A DNA stretch of 15,565 nucleotides, taken from Stramenopiles sp. TOSAG23-3. Taxonomy: Eukaryota > Sar. Below are positions 7,099-15,565 of the stretch, piece by piece. Location of the stretch: the NCBI GenBank assembly GCA_900128585.1, contig LT642424.1:3015-18579 (forward strand), written 5' to 3'. Position numbers and translations under genes: made by a program. Every line of letters starts with the position of its first letter. The first letter of the stretch is position 1. The notes beneath the pieces were generated by a model. The model was not told the origin of the DNA, made no database searches, and saw only the letters and a list, made by a program, of their open reading frames with translations.

Positions 7099-10000
7099 GT
7101 GGTACTTCCACTCTTTGGAGTAACTGAATGAATGTTCGGCTTGGAGTACGATAAACTAATCCCACGACCTTCGGGACTCTGCTCGTTGACGAATAATTTC
7201 AATAATATGCCTGGTCCCTGGCCGTCCGGCATCTTAAATATAATTTTTTCGTCGCTCCAACTGACGATCCTTTTCTCTTCGACTAAATTTAGATCGTCGA
7301 ATGTTCTTGACTCCCCTTTTCGATAATCATTCTGCGAGTCGATTTTCACCGTTATGTTTCCGAAATTCTCAGTGCCAAAGTTTTCTCCTTCAATAACGTA
7401 GTTTAGATTACTGTCTTCGCCCTCTCTGCCACCGAATGTGCTTACCGAACTGGCCACCTCCCCGGTATGATTTACTCGCATCACTTGTTTCCCGTCAACT
7501 ACGTAGTTTGCATTTAAAGTCGGGGGCAAAAAATCAATTTCTGCTTTAACCCCACCCGTGTCTTCTCCTTCTGTCGACGACTTTTGCGACCCTTTCCAGA
7601 CATGCAAAGGCTGGTGCAACCCCGCCCCTGCCGGCATTCGAAATACAACCATTACAATATTGCCATCCGCATTCTTTAGGACCGATAATACGTTGCTAAA
7701 GTGCCCTGTCACCTTTTCGTCGGTTTTACACTCGGCGTTATAAACACATTTCCCCGGCCCTGGGGGCTGCAGGCACATTCCAACGCTTACGCACAATTTG
7801 CTTGGGTCCTGGTCAAACCTGTCGCCAGCAATCCATATGAGGCTATTGCGAGGATCAGGCTCGTCTTCAACAAAATATTCGTCATCGTAGGATTTTGTAG
7901 TGAATTTCAGTTTTCTTAAATTCGTGGCGTTGTCGCTTATTATAATTGGCGCTAACGTATCGAAGGGGAGAGTGTTTGACCACGCTCTCCCTTTGCTCTC
8001 TTTCCCAACTGAAACATTGACGTAGCCGTTATTATCGTAAATGTTTGCTTGAATGCTCTTGTGACCATACTGTACAAGGGCGTCAGGGTCCTTGAACACA
8101 TCGACACCGTTTACATGAAGCTTTCCACACCCTTTATTGTTGGTTACAGGTTCCACAGCTGCTGACTCACAAAAATTGTTTCCCTCAATTTTCAAGCGTT
8201 TTTGGCAACAATCTTCACCGGAACAATCACCTTTGCACTTCGCATTTTCGAAAGTCTCAAGCCGAACGTTGTAAATAACAGGGTCATTGTAATCAAAATA
8301 TAATTCTTGTCCACCATACACTTCATCGTTGTTGTCTGCTGAATTTATTCTGACCCTCACGCGCCGGGCTTTCCCAAACCCAACTGGCATATTAAAGGTT
8401 AGTTTTTCTATTCCTCCAAACGTTGAATTTTTACCGACGGGTGCTGTTCGCGGTAAATCTGGGGCAAGAATTTTGTAATTTTTTTCGACGGAAAAATCAT
8501 CGAACAAGATTTCAACCGTGTTGGGGGCACCGGCTTTGCTGTAAAACCCCATGTTTATACCACTCAAAGTAATTTTAATATGTGTTTGGCTCCCTTGCGA
8601 TTGTTCAAACCCATGTGTTGGGCCAGACTTTGGTGTAAGGCTGATCAGTTTGGGTTTGGCGTATGAAGTTGTCGCTTTGACATCGTTATTTTTAGCGGAC
8701 CTTTGTCCGCGGACTTCTATGTACCACAAGTGTCCTACCCCTTCTTCATCTTGTCCACCAATCCCTGGACTGGTTCTGCAAGTGATTTCCACTGAATCTT
8801 TGGTAACCTCGCAGTCTTCAGTTACGTCATAGAAATTACCAGCAACGCCGTAAGATACTTTCCCCAAATACGGTCCCGGTGTACCCATGGGCCCGAAGTT
8901 TTTCCCTTTCAAAACAACCGTCTGGTTTCCCATTTGCGTTAGTTCTTTCCGTTCGGCATCTGGTTCGATAGACTCTAACTCTGGTGGCCCGTACGATGTT
9001 GTCGGGGAAACATTTTCTTGACCTCCCACATACAGTTTCCACTTCAATTCTTTTCCGGCCCCAGGCCTCAACTTGCATTGGATCTCGGTGTGCGGCGTTA
9101 GCATTTGGCAAGCCGACGTCACATTTAGCTGGTATTCTAGTATTGTTTCTTTGCCGTACGAAATGGAATCTACGTTTCCAACAACAGGTCCAAAGTTGCT
9201 TCCACCAAGGATGATGAAGTCGCCCCCCTCGGTGTTGAATTCGTCAATCTCCACGTTTACTTTCCTGTATTCGCGTATGACGGGCTGGGCATAGCTGCTG
9301 GTATGACTGGACTCATCAGATGATTGGCCGCCAATAGTAATTGTCCAGCTATGCCCTTTTCCCACTCCTGGCCCTGTTAGACACTCCGCCAGAGTATTTG
9401 ACAATACTTTACAGCATTGGCCTTCGTATCCATTCCCGTAGTGTACTGTCGGTTTCGATGGGCTGGCAGTAGGGCTGGCAGTATTACAATCAAAAGGCAA
9501 AGGGGGGCCAAAATTGATCCCTTTCAGCTCAATAATAACCCCGCCATCAGTAGGCGACGGGTTAGTCATTCCGGGGCCCGTCACTTCGGTGATTACAGGA
9601 GCTTCGTAGGACAAAGTCGTACTGCTTAACTCTCCAAGGAGGCCAGAAACGGTGACTTGGACCTTTAGCTCTCTCCCCACTCCTGACTTCGATGTGCACT
9701 GAATTTTTGTGTGGTCGGAAACTACACAGTCTGTGGCAATGAAGCTAAAATCACTGTTAGAATACTCCACAGAAACAATGGTGCCATTAGGCCCAAAATC
9801 TTCCCCTGTTATAGTTTGGTTGTCACAGTAGATGCTTTATAGCTTGACCCAATTAACGGCTCACTTTCAAGGCTTGCAACACTGACGACCCATTCTAATT
9901 CTTTCCCCGCTCCCACCACAGAGTCACATTTAATTTGCGTGTGGTTAATTGCTAGGTGACAACCAACAGCATGGTAAGTCTCACCTTTGTTGTTTTTGTA

Positions 10001-13000
10001 CCTAACTACTGGCTTAACGGCACCATTGCCAAAATTATTGCCTAATATTGTTATTTGGATCGGCTCCCCCGTAGGAATGAAGTTGTCGAGAGGCACCTCG
10101 GTAATTGACGGGGGACTATATGCAGTCTTCAACTCCGAAAATGGACCGGTTGCGTTGCTGTAGGAAACTCTCCAGCACAGTTTCTCGCCTACTCCAGGCT
10201 TTGTCTTGCATGTTATTTTCGTATTCCCTGTGGGGTCGACATCGCAGTTGTATATTACATAATTAGGAAACTTGGTATTGTACGACGTGTCATTTATGCA
10301 TGTTGCATATTCAACGATTACAGGAGTAGCCGCTAGAAGACCATCCATGGCGATCTTAAACCGGGTGGGTCCATAATTGATTCCCTCTAACACAATGTTC
10401 TCGTTGCCAGCGGTCTCAAATTTTTGATGTTGTTCAAAAATTGGCCGGCCAATGTCATTTATGTCCTTTATTTCTATTGTGAACATTGCTTCGTACTCCA
10501 ATGCTGCCTCGACCCCTTGGCAGGTATTCTGACCACAATTTCCCCCATCGTTCACCAATATAGATACGCTATATTTGGTGCAATTTTCGTAATCAATGTC
10601 GTCGTTTGTGACAAGGTGTTCGTTGTCCTTTATTTTAAACACGGAAGTGCTGACGTTCGCTGTTGTGTACACACAGAATTCGGACGGTTTGGAAAATGTA
10701 TACGCTTTGAGTGCATCCGGGTCGAGTGTTTTCTCTAGAACGTCTAGAACCAATGTCCCGGTAGCTGTTCCTTCGTTCAAAGCAATTTGGGGGAGAAGAT
10801 CCATGGACGGAGGCTCGTTTCTGTCCAAAATCGTTATGGTGACGTCAGCACTTGCACTCGGCGAGCTACGACTCCATACTTTAACCTTCAACACCACTCT
10901 GTCCATTGCTTCAAAATTGTACGCAGGGGCCGATATGTTGTAAAATGTCTGCTGCTCCTGTAAGCTGTACATAGATTTTGAGTGGTTGCCGACTGTACTA
11001 CTTCCTTTGTATGCTATGACGCTGTCGATTTCGTAATTACACTTGGTTAAACAAGGTGGGGCGTTGCCTTTCTGGTTGCCCCACTTCTCAACGCTGCTGC
11101 CATCGTCTTTGTCATCTTTGTCCACGTCCAAAGCTAAGAAAGACAATTGATTCTGGTAATCCCTTACTCCATGGGATTTCCCTATACTTGACTCCCATAC
11201 GGATATTGTGTACTGTTCACTCTTCCAGAAAGGCGCCTCGTTCACATCCTGCACAATAACTTCGACAATCGCAGCCTTTGATATACTTTCTCCGACAGCA
11301 CAAAGTATAGAAATGTTCACTGCCGGGGGGGTGGTCCAGTCCCCGAAAAAGCCCCCTCGCTCGAAATCAAGCCCTTGGGAACTTTTAACCCGCAACTTTC
11401 CAGTTGCACGATAATTGTCTCCTCCCTGGTCTGTCTCTACAAGGTCTTCCACATTGAAGAAAGTCTCCAGCTGGGCTGGAGGCATCTCTCCTGGAAAGGT
11501 GTTTCCATTAGTGTGCACGTTAAAAAATAAATTATCCGTTGGCGAAGATATCTTCGTCGAGAATGAAATTCCGCTTTTTTTGCTGGAGCACTCTATGCTA
11601 GTCACTAATACTTTATTTCCCGTGACGTTCTCGTCCATATCGACTCTGTAGAACAGTTCATTGAAGATAGGTACGACCGTAGTACTATTAATCGTCCTAA
11701 TATAGACATAGACAGTATCCGAGACCACATTATCTGGGATGGCTTTATCGTTTCTTGTTCGAATTCCCAAACGGTACTTTGTTCCAACAGCTTCTAATCC
11801 AGAGGCCTTTATTTGTTCCTGGCTCAGCGTGTCATTTACTGATATTTTTCCCTCTGTGGAGGACGCCACAAACGTGCGCAGTGTGTCGTTTTCCCAGTTA
11901 CTGCCATTTTTCTTTTCCCAATTCAATATTTCAAATATATAGGTTTTGTTGTTACCTACTTTGTCCTCATCCGCTTGCACAAACGTAGGAGACGATTTCT
12001 CTGCGACTGCGCCTGGTGCTGATGCGCACGTGGGTGACAAAGGCTGTTGTCCACATGCAAATGCTGAAAGATGTTCGCTAACCTGCAACCACGAAGTTTC
12101 GTCGGCCTCCTCCGTTGTAGAGCTTAATGTTGGCGGGTCGTTTACATCTTCCACCTTCAAAACAACCGTTGTCTCCGCGCTCTTGTTGCCCGCATCAAAG
12201 GCATTTACGTCAAGGGAATAGATATTCTTTTTCTCATAGTCAAGGGTGCCACCGCTGTTCAACTTGACAATCCCGTCTGGGGAAATTACGAACAATGGGG
12301 TGGTCCCGTCACTTTGATAATATTCCATTGCAGTATCCATTGCAGGATAATCGAACCTGTACGTAATTTCCGTGCCTTCGGGATCCTTCGCCCCCTTCCC
12401 GCTGCTCATATCTAACAATGTTGTGAGCGCTGCAGAATTCTCTTTGATGCCGTCGACTGTCTTCTCGCCTTTTGTGGTTTTAGAGAAGCCATGACTTACA
12501 TTGAAAAATGGCGGCTCGTCCTCATCTGAAACGTTGACCACAAAACTGCAGTTGATGGCGGGTCCAGCACTTTTGTCGTTATCATCTATCACTATCTTTA
12601 CAGACAGTTGATCTTTTTTGCACAACTTGCTCAGTGACGATGGGGAATGGTCGCTAAGAACATCTAAGTGACCACCCAATTTAACTTGGCCTGTAATTTT
12701 GTCGATGGTAAAACACGCTTGATCGTCGACGTGAGCCAGGTCGAACCGAAACCTACCACTGTCGCCTTCGGGGTCGGTGTAATTAAACGGTGTATCAAAG
12801 TCTAAAGCCAACTCCGTGCCGATTACAGTCGTTTCTGAAACATTTATCTGGACGTTAGAGAGCGCCGTCGGGGGTTCATTTACGTCCATTACCTTGACTG
12901 TGATAGTACCGTCCGCTGACAAAGGATCACTGCACCCTGGAGAAATACAATTGCTGTGAACTATCCCCGAGTCGTTTACCCTAATCAGGACAGTTACGCT

Positions 13001-15565
13001 GTTTTCTTCTTCATAATTGAGCCCCCCAGTTTTTGTCACGTAAACCGTGTAATAGTTCGTTTGGCCACCAAGGACTCGCGTGGTTTTAAAATTTGCGGTT
13101 CTGGATTCGTAGGTCAGCCCCGTTGCATTTTCTTTGTCGGTTGCACGGAATGAGCCGGGGCCTGCCAAATTGGTAGGGCCTTCCAGGTTTTCTTTAATTT
13201 CCAAAGTGATGCCAGAAGGAAAAGAGGGTGCCTCATTTACATCATTCAGTGCAATTTGGAAAGTTTTCGCAGCCACCAAATCACCGTCTGTCACAGTGAC
13301 TTTGATATTGTACATGTTTGTCCCCAAAAAATGATACCTGTCGCTGGGTAAATTTGTTTTAAATATCCCATTTTGCACGGAAAATGGGGCCAGGCGAACT
13401 TCCCCGCCTTCACCTAGATTCAAGGATTCAAAAGCTTTAACATCTTTGAGTTCAAACTCGTTATCGCCGGTGCGTGTAATGTTAAAAAAAGGAGGGAACC
13501 TCTTACTTGACGCTTGTCCTGAGTTTACTTCAGTCAACCCAGTCACGCCGGTAAATATTACCCGGTCATTGTCTTTGAAATTGTGATTTGTGGTCGTGGT
13601 CACCTTAGGCTTGATGGGGGGGTTGCTACCTTGGGCTTGAATTGGTTGCGAGATTGTGCTTACTGCGACTGGCAAGCACGACATACATTTCGCTGACCAC
13701 TTTAGCGGATCGCCATCTGGGTCTGAGGCCAGGCGACTAATGTTTGCTTCGCCCCCGGTGTGTAAGTTCGGAACTGTGTTTAAATTTGACAGTTCGTCTA
13801 CCCGGCATCGATGAGAAGGCCCAACGCAATATTTAGGTGTTTTGCTGAAGACGGGACGCCTGTTCACCTCTATTACGTATATTGGTAGGCACAGGCCGTT
13901 CAGCGCTTTGCACTCCGCGGTAAAACTGGCGTTCGTGCCACACGTAACATTAGTATTGTACTGAGTGGCATTTGCACAAATGGATTCGAACTTTTTGCCT
14001 GGTTTGTTTCCAAAGTAGCTGGGGTCATCGCACACTTTAATGCAAAGGTTCTGCTGTGTCCCGGCACCAGACCGTAGCAAATCAGGGGATTGAACGTATA
14101 TGTCACCACTGCACTGTGATATCCCGAATGTGCCCGAAAAAATGGCCGGGGAGGAGGCTACAATGCTATACAAAATATCTTGACCTTCGTCGGGGTCCGA
14201 TGCCATTGCATCTTTTATTTGAGCGTCCAAAGCCCATTTCCCATTATTTTCCTTTTTCAAGCTGTAATGCACCCTTTCCCCGGTTTCAGCAAACTCTTCG
14301 ATTCCCCTCGCGTCCTTTATCCCATCGATTTCCCATGTCGGAGCATCGTTTACATTCTTCACGTCTACTGTTACCGTACATGTTGCAGAAATATTGGTCT
14401 GGTTTCCATCAGGCATATTGACTACCTTGACTGTTTTAACGTCGATTTCATATTGTTGGCAGTCGGCAATAGAAATTTCGCCCTTCGTCTCCAACGATCG
14501 CCCATTCAGTTGAAAATCGGGGGGGCTACTGCTGGCCGCCCCTTTCACACATTTTTCACCCTCAATACTGAAGCTTGCGTTGGGGAGCAACGAATTGTTA
14601 AAGACTGCATACAGATACCCAGCTGCGACTGTGTATGTACTTTCCCCGTTCTTTAATGCCACTAATGTATCATAGTTGGTTTTCTCGTACACATGCCCCA
14701 CCCCCTCGGCATCTTCTCCCTCGGCATCTTGTCCCTCCTCTCCTGAAGCACAGATTGTTTTCTCGCCCCCGAGCATCTCCCAATGAATAGAGTGCCGCAC
14801 ACCTTCTATACACACGCTGTTTCCCGGGCATGGCGTCTGCTTTTCACGGGTGGCTGCTGGGCAGAATGGCTGCTGATCAGAATTTACGTTGCATATGGAC
14901 ATGTGGTTTAGTGAGACTAATGTGGGCTCTGTTGACCCTTCTTTGCAAAACACGTTTGCTCCGCCGCACGGTAAACCATCTTTATCATTTGGATCTGTTG
15001 CGCCTTTTTTGCTTCCCGCGTTTTCATGATCCTTGCTAGGGTCGCCATATCTTCCCGCCGGGCACTCGTGATGCCACCCGTCATATTCAGGGTCATCGGC
15101 ACCCCCTCCCATACAGTACTCGTAGGGTGGGCAATCTATTTCGTGGGTTCTTGTTTCCCTGCTCCCATCTGCTGACCCATCTGCAAACGAACCTGCGCTA
15201 ACCACCTTACTGGAGGACGACCCGCTCGGGCAAAAACATTTGGAGCCCTCAGTCTGGTTAGTCTTGCACATTGGGTTATCATAACATTTGTGATAACATC
15301 GACCGTCATTTTTTTTTTTTTCATTCGAGTCTACCGGGCCAGGTTTATCCGAGCGTATTTGGTTATCACAGATTTGGTCTCCGCTGCCTTGAAGGCAGTA
15401 ATAACCTTGTGGGCATACCTTTGCCTCGGAGGACGATTCCATGGCTCCGCCATAATACCCAGCTTGTATTTCTAATTTACTAATATCGTTGTCCCCGCCC
15501 GTCTTGTACGTGTTTAATGTGCCATTATTGTCCGCGGGGTCGGGGCAGTAGAAACCAGCAAGGCA
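3023..15565 (-). CDS. giant cadherin–IPT/TIG–TRP-like membrane protein (5' partial, two frame breaks)
   Basis: One gene read from the right edge to the TAA at 3025-3023, encoding more than 4,100 residues without visible introns. It is split over three frames, but the domain series is continuous and both breaks fall inside IPT repeats. The N-terminus, with any signal peptide and promoter, lies outside the window: the frame stays open from the first ATG at 15442 to base 15565 and still encodes cysteine-rich sequence there. Protein order: cysteine-rich EGF/GCC2-GCC3-like segment, about ten cadherin repeats with one inserted FCCH-like domain, about fourteen IPT/TIG repeats, cysteine-rich stalk, eight or nine membrane helices, basic coiled-coil tail. 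Dozens of N-x-S/T sites agree with an extracellular location. Inferred role: a very large cell-surface adhesion or sensing receptor whose membrane module resembles TRP-like polytopic proteins of algae and oomycetes. Ion conduction is not shown by the sequence. Functional in the cell only if the two breaks are sequence errors. Confidence 0.85.
3026..3397 (-). other. basic cytoplasmic tail with coiled-coil
   Basis: Residues about 1300-1342 of part 3 (EKRKEKNRKKLADMKAVVAQ and on to LLMLRLRQAKQQ) form a charged heptad-like helix that could pair subunits. It is followed by a Lys/Arg-rich end (RPRKKSARRKKEFG). Both suit a cytosolic tail that binds partners or lipids. Confidence 0.5.
3398..4786 (-). 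other. polytopic TRP-like membrane module
   Basis: Eight clear hydrophobic helices at about residues 794-814, 881-903, 926-945, 989-1010, 1059-1079, 1085-1102, 1192-1210 and 1229-1253 of part 3. Between the first two lies a conserved-looking amphipathic stretch with WDYFQ, DVDWPP and FDIDVVAPEC. The loop at 946-988 is cysteine-rich (FDCDSGPCRC). The loops at 1011-1058 and 1103-1190 are basic; the second follows an HKPY motif and ends in WDYNTVE. In protist proteins this module is usually described as TRP-like or receptor-like of unknown activity. A pore is not demonstrable by eye. Confidence 0.65.
4787..5593 (-). other. membrane-proximal Cys-rich stalk
   Basis: More than twenty-five cysteines lie between the last IPT repeat and the first membrane helix. 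Two recognisable parts frame it: GDLCALCPQGARC followed by GFWREP at the start, and CSCTPGYRCAMC followed by CEECPSNP at the end. The latter is EGF/GCC2-GCC3-like. The region should be extracellular and disulfide-bonded, holding the adhesive ectodomain off the membrane. Confidence 0.65.
7090..7098 (-). other. frame break 2: nine-G homopolymer
   Basis: The coding strand has nine G. Read in the frame of part 2 it gives TTGGGVAGYSW and a stop. With eight G it would continue as GALLDIRGDNFG, the expected strand of the same IPT repeat (KPNIHSVTPKSGSTTGG before it). This is a single-base homopolymer length difference with an exact domain match on both sides. Confidence 0.85.
7091..9824 (-). CDS. 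giant protein, part 2: IPT/TIG repeats
   Basis: A coherent extracellular segment of about 915 residues in the second frame. The Met at 9770 is internal. It holds about eight IPT/TIG repeats, each with a strand ending in x-N-F-G or an equivalent: EDFGPN, INFGPP, SNFGPV, KNFGPM, INMG, NNFC, DRFD and ENFG. Most repeats close with C/F-x-x-P-x-G-x-G, followed by an alternating hydrophobic strand. IPT/TIG folds are immunoglobulin-like and occur in plexins, Met receptors and fibrocystin. Near 8249-8169 one repeat carries a dense CxxxC..CC..C cluster, probably extra disulfides. The frame ends at TGA (7070-7068), reached only because of the G-run at 7090-7098, after SGSTTGGG. Confidence 0.85.
9809..9836 (-). 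other. frame break 1 with probable missing IPT residues
   Basis: The first frame ends at TAA 9811-9809 after YKASTV. The next frame is open only from 9836 and gives DNQTITGEDFGPN from 9824 downwards. In neighbouring repeats about 20-27 residues separate the SY motif from the xNFG motif, including P-x-x-G-P-T-x-G. Here fewer are available and the P..GPT part is absent. A one-base change cannot repair this, so a deletion of about 35-45 bases that is not a multiple of three is inferred. Tests of GT...AG boundaries gave no splice that restores the frame. Confidence 0.7.
9812..15565 (-). CDS. giant protein, part 1: Cys-rich, cadherin and first IPT repeats
   Basis: Open from the window edge to a stop at 9811-9809, giving 1,918 residues in the window (numbering below counts the internal Met at 15442 as 1). 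Residues -41 to about 231 are cysteine-rich. Cadherin-type repeats follow to about 1667, recognised by their ends: NVNDAP (363), VNEAP (734), DVNEPP (853), DEDEPP (973), DVNDPP (1099), DVNEAP (1399), DRNEPP (1540) and DIND (1660), plus weaker ends near 525 and 1250. Acidic calcium-type motifs (SDPDGDP, TDPEGDSG, KDPEGTE) and DYE-type motifs (LDYE, LDFE, IDYE) recur. Two IPT repeats start near 1676 and 1778, with NYGP and NNFG. The frame is lost after YKASTV, about residue 1872. The Met at 15442 is not the true start, because cysteine-rich sequence such as AGFYCPDP precedes it in frame. Confidence 0.85.
10442..14700 (-). other. cadherin repeat array
   Basis: About ten repeats, mostly 100-150 residues and so longer than the usual 110. 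Most end in D-x-N-D/E-x-P, which together with the acidic loops normally binds calcium between successive cadherin domains. Several ends are imperfect (EVNRRP, INSTTVVP), so not every linker is likely to bind calcium. Cadherin repeats mediate calcium-dependent adhesion in animals. In protists they appear in large surface proteins of mostly unknown partner. Confidence 0.8.
13427..13615 (-). other. FCCH-like domain inserted in a cadherin repeat
   Basis: Residues about 610-672 of part 1 read TTTTNHNFKDNDRVIFTGV, then TGLTEVNSG, then NITRTGDNEFELKDV. This H-x-F-x-x-x-D-x-V-x-F-x-x-V-x-G-L-x-E-x-N ... F-x-L pattern is the one I associate with the FCCH domain, first defined in ubiquitin-activating E1 and also found in phage-tail-like and large repeat proteins. 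It sits between the acidic SDPDGDP motif and the C-terminal half of the same cadherin repeat, so it seems to be an insertion in a loop. The call rests on recognition by eye. Confidence 0.5.
14703..14732 (-). repeat. 15-base tandem duplication in the giant gene
   Basis: Two adjacent 15-base units (CCCTCGGCATCTTCT and CCCTCGGCATCTTGT on the plus strand) differ at one base. They encode the acidic repeat DAEGEDAEG between the N-terminal cysteine-rich segment and the first cadherin repeat. The unit length keeps the frame. Confidence 0.7.
14747..15565 (-). other. N-terminal Cys-rich EGF/GCC2-GCC3-like segment
   Basis: Repeated C-P-x-G-x-Y-C and related motifs: AGFYCPDP, CPQGYYC, CPPYEYC, CPAGRYG, CPGNSVC and KCFCPSG. 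Similar segments in protist surface proteins score as ephrin-receptor-like (GCC2/GCC3) or EGF-like. These are small disulfide-bonded modules that act as spacers or binding surfaces outside the cell. The segment continues beyond the right edge. It includes a run of 13 A (coding strand, 15321-15309) that encodes Lys and stays in frame. Confidence 0.6.

Noticed and set aside
9806-9833. A 21-base GT...AG intron at the first frame break
   Set aside because: GT...AG ends can be drawn there, but removing 21 bases does not change the frame, does not restore the IPT motif, and the length is far below known introns.
15309-15321. Run of 13 A as a third frame break
   Set aside because: Cysteine-rich sequence is coherent in the same frame on both sides of the run.
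15440-15442. ATG at 15442 as the start of the giant protein
   Set aside because: The same frame stays open to the window edge and upstream codons give cysteine-rich sequence (AGFYCPDP, QAGYYGGA) of the same kind, so the start lies beyond 15565.
3023-15565. Three separate genes rather than one
   Set aside because: Both boundaries fall in the middle of IPT repeats whose halves match across the break, and neither downstream piece has a signal peptide or a spacer before its first Met.

Overview
The window looks like nuclear DNA of a single-celled eukaryote, probably an alga or another protist. Long reading frames without introns lie between clearly AT-rich spacers full of poly-A/T and (TA)n. The proteins are of eukaryotic type: cadherin and IPT/TIG repeats, EGF-like cysteine-rich segments, a TRP-like membrane domain and a Tudor-like fold. 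I see no bacterial or viral gene, tRNA, rRNA or CRISPR array. The sequence does not fix the lineage. The membrane module at the C-terminus is one I associate with stramenopiles, haptophytes, dinoflagellates and green algae.

Layout. Positions 1-748 are an AT-rich spacer with poly-A, a G-run with G-quadruplex potential, a short telomere-like stretch and (TA)n tracts. Positions 749-2026 (+) hold one intact 425-residue gene: a probable nuclear protein with a cysteine/histidine cluster, a basic patch and a Tudor-like barrel. Positions 2027-3022 are the tail-to-tail spacer between two convergent genes. It carries a long imperfect inverted repeat (about 2141-2419), a further direct copy of its end at 2892-2918, and smaller scattered repeats, which looks like a decayed non-autonomous element. 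Positions 3023 to the right edge (-) belong to one giant gene that enters from the right with its N-terminus outside the window.

The giant gene encodes more than 4,100 residues. In protein order these are: a cysteine-rich EGF/GCC2-GCC3-like segment; about ten cadherin-type repeats, one carrying an inserted domain resembling E1-FCCH; about fourteen IPT/TIG repeats; a cysteine-rich stalk; a membrane module with eight clear helices and very probably a ninth; and a basic tail with a coiled-coil. It reads as a surface adhesion receptor coupled to a TRP-like channel or sensor domain.

The gene is broken at two places. Near 9809-9836 the frame changes and roughly a dozen residues of an IPT repeat seem to be missing. 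At 7090-7098 a nine-base G-run shifts the frame by one base inside another IPT repeat. All three pieces are otherwise coherent, so sequence or assembly error is the simplest explanation for the second break. The first needs a real or artefactual deletion. Recent inactivation of the gene cannot be excluded.
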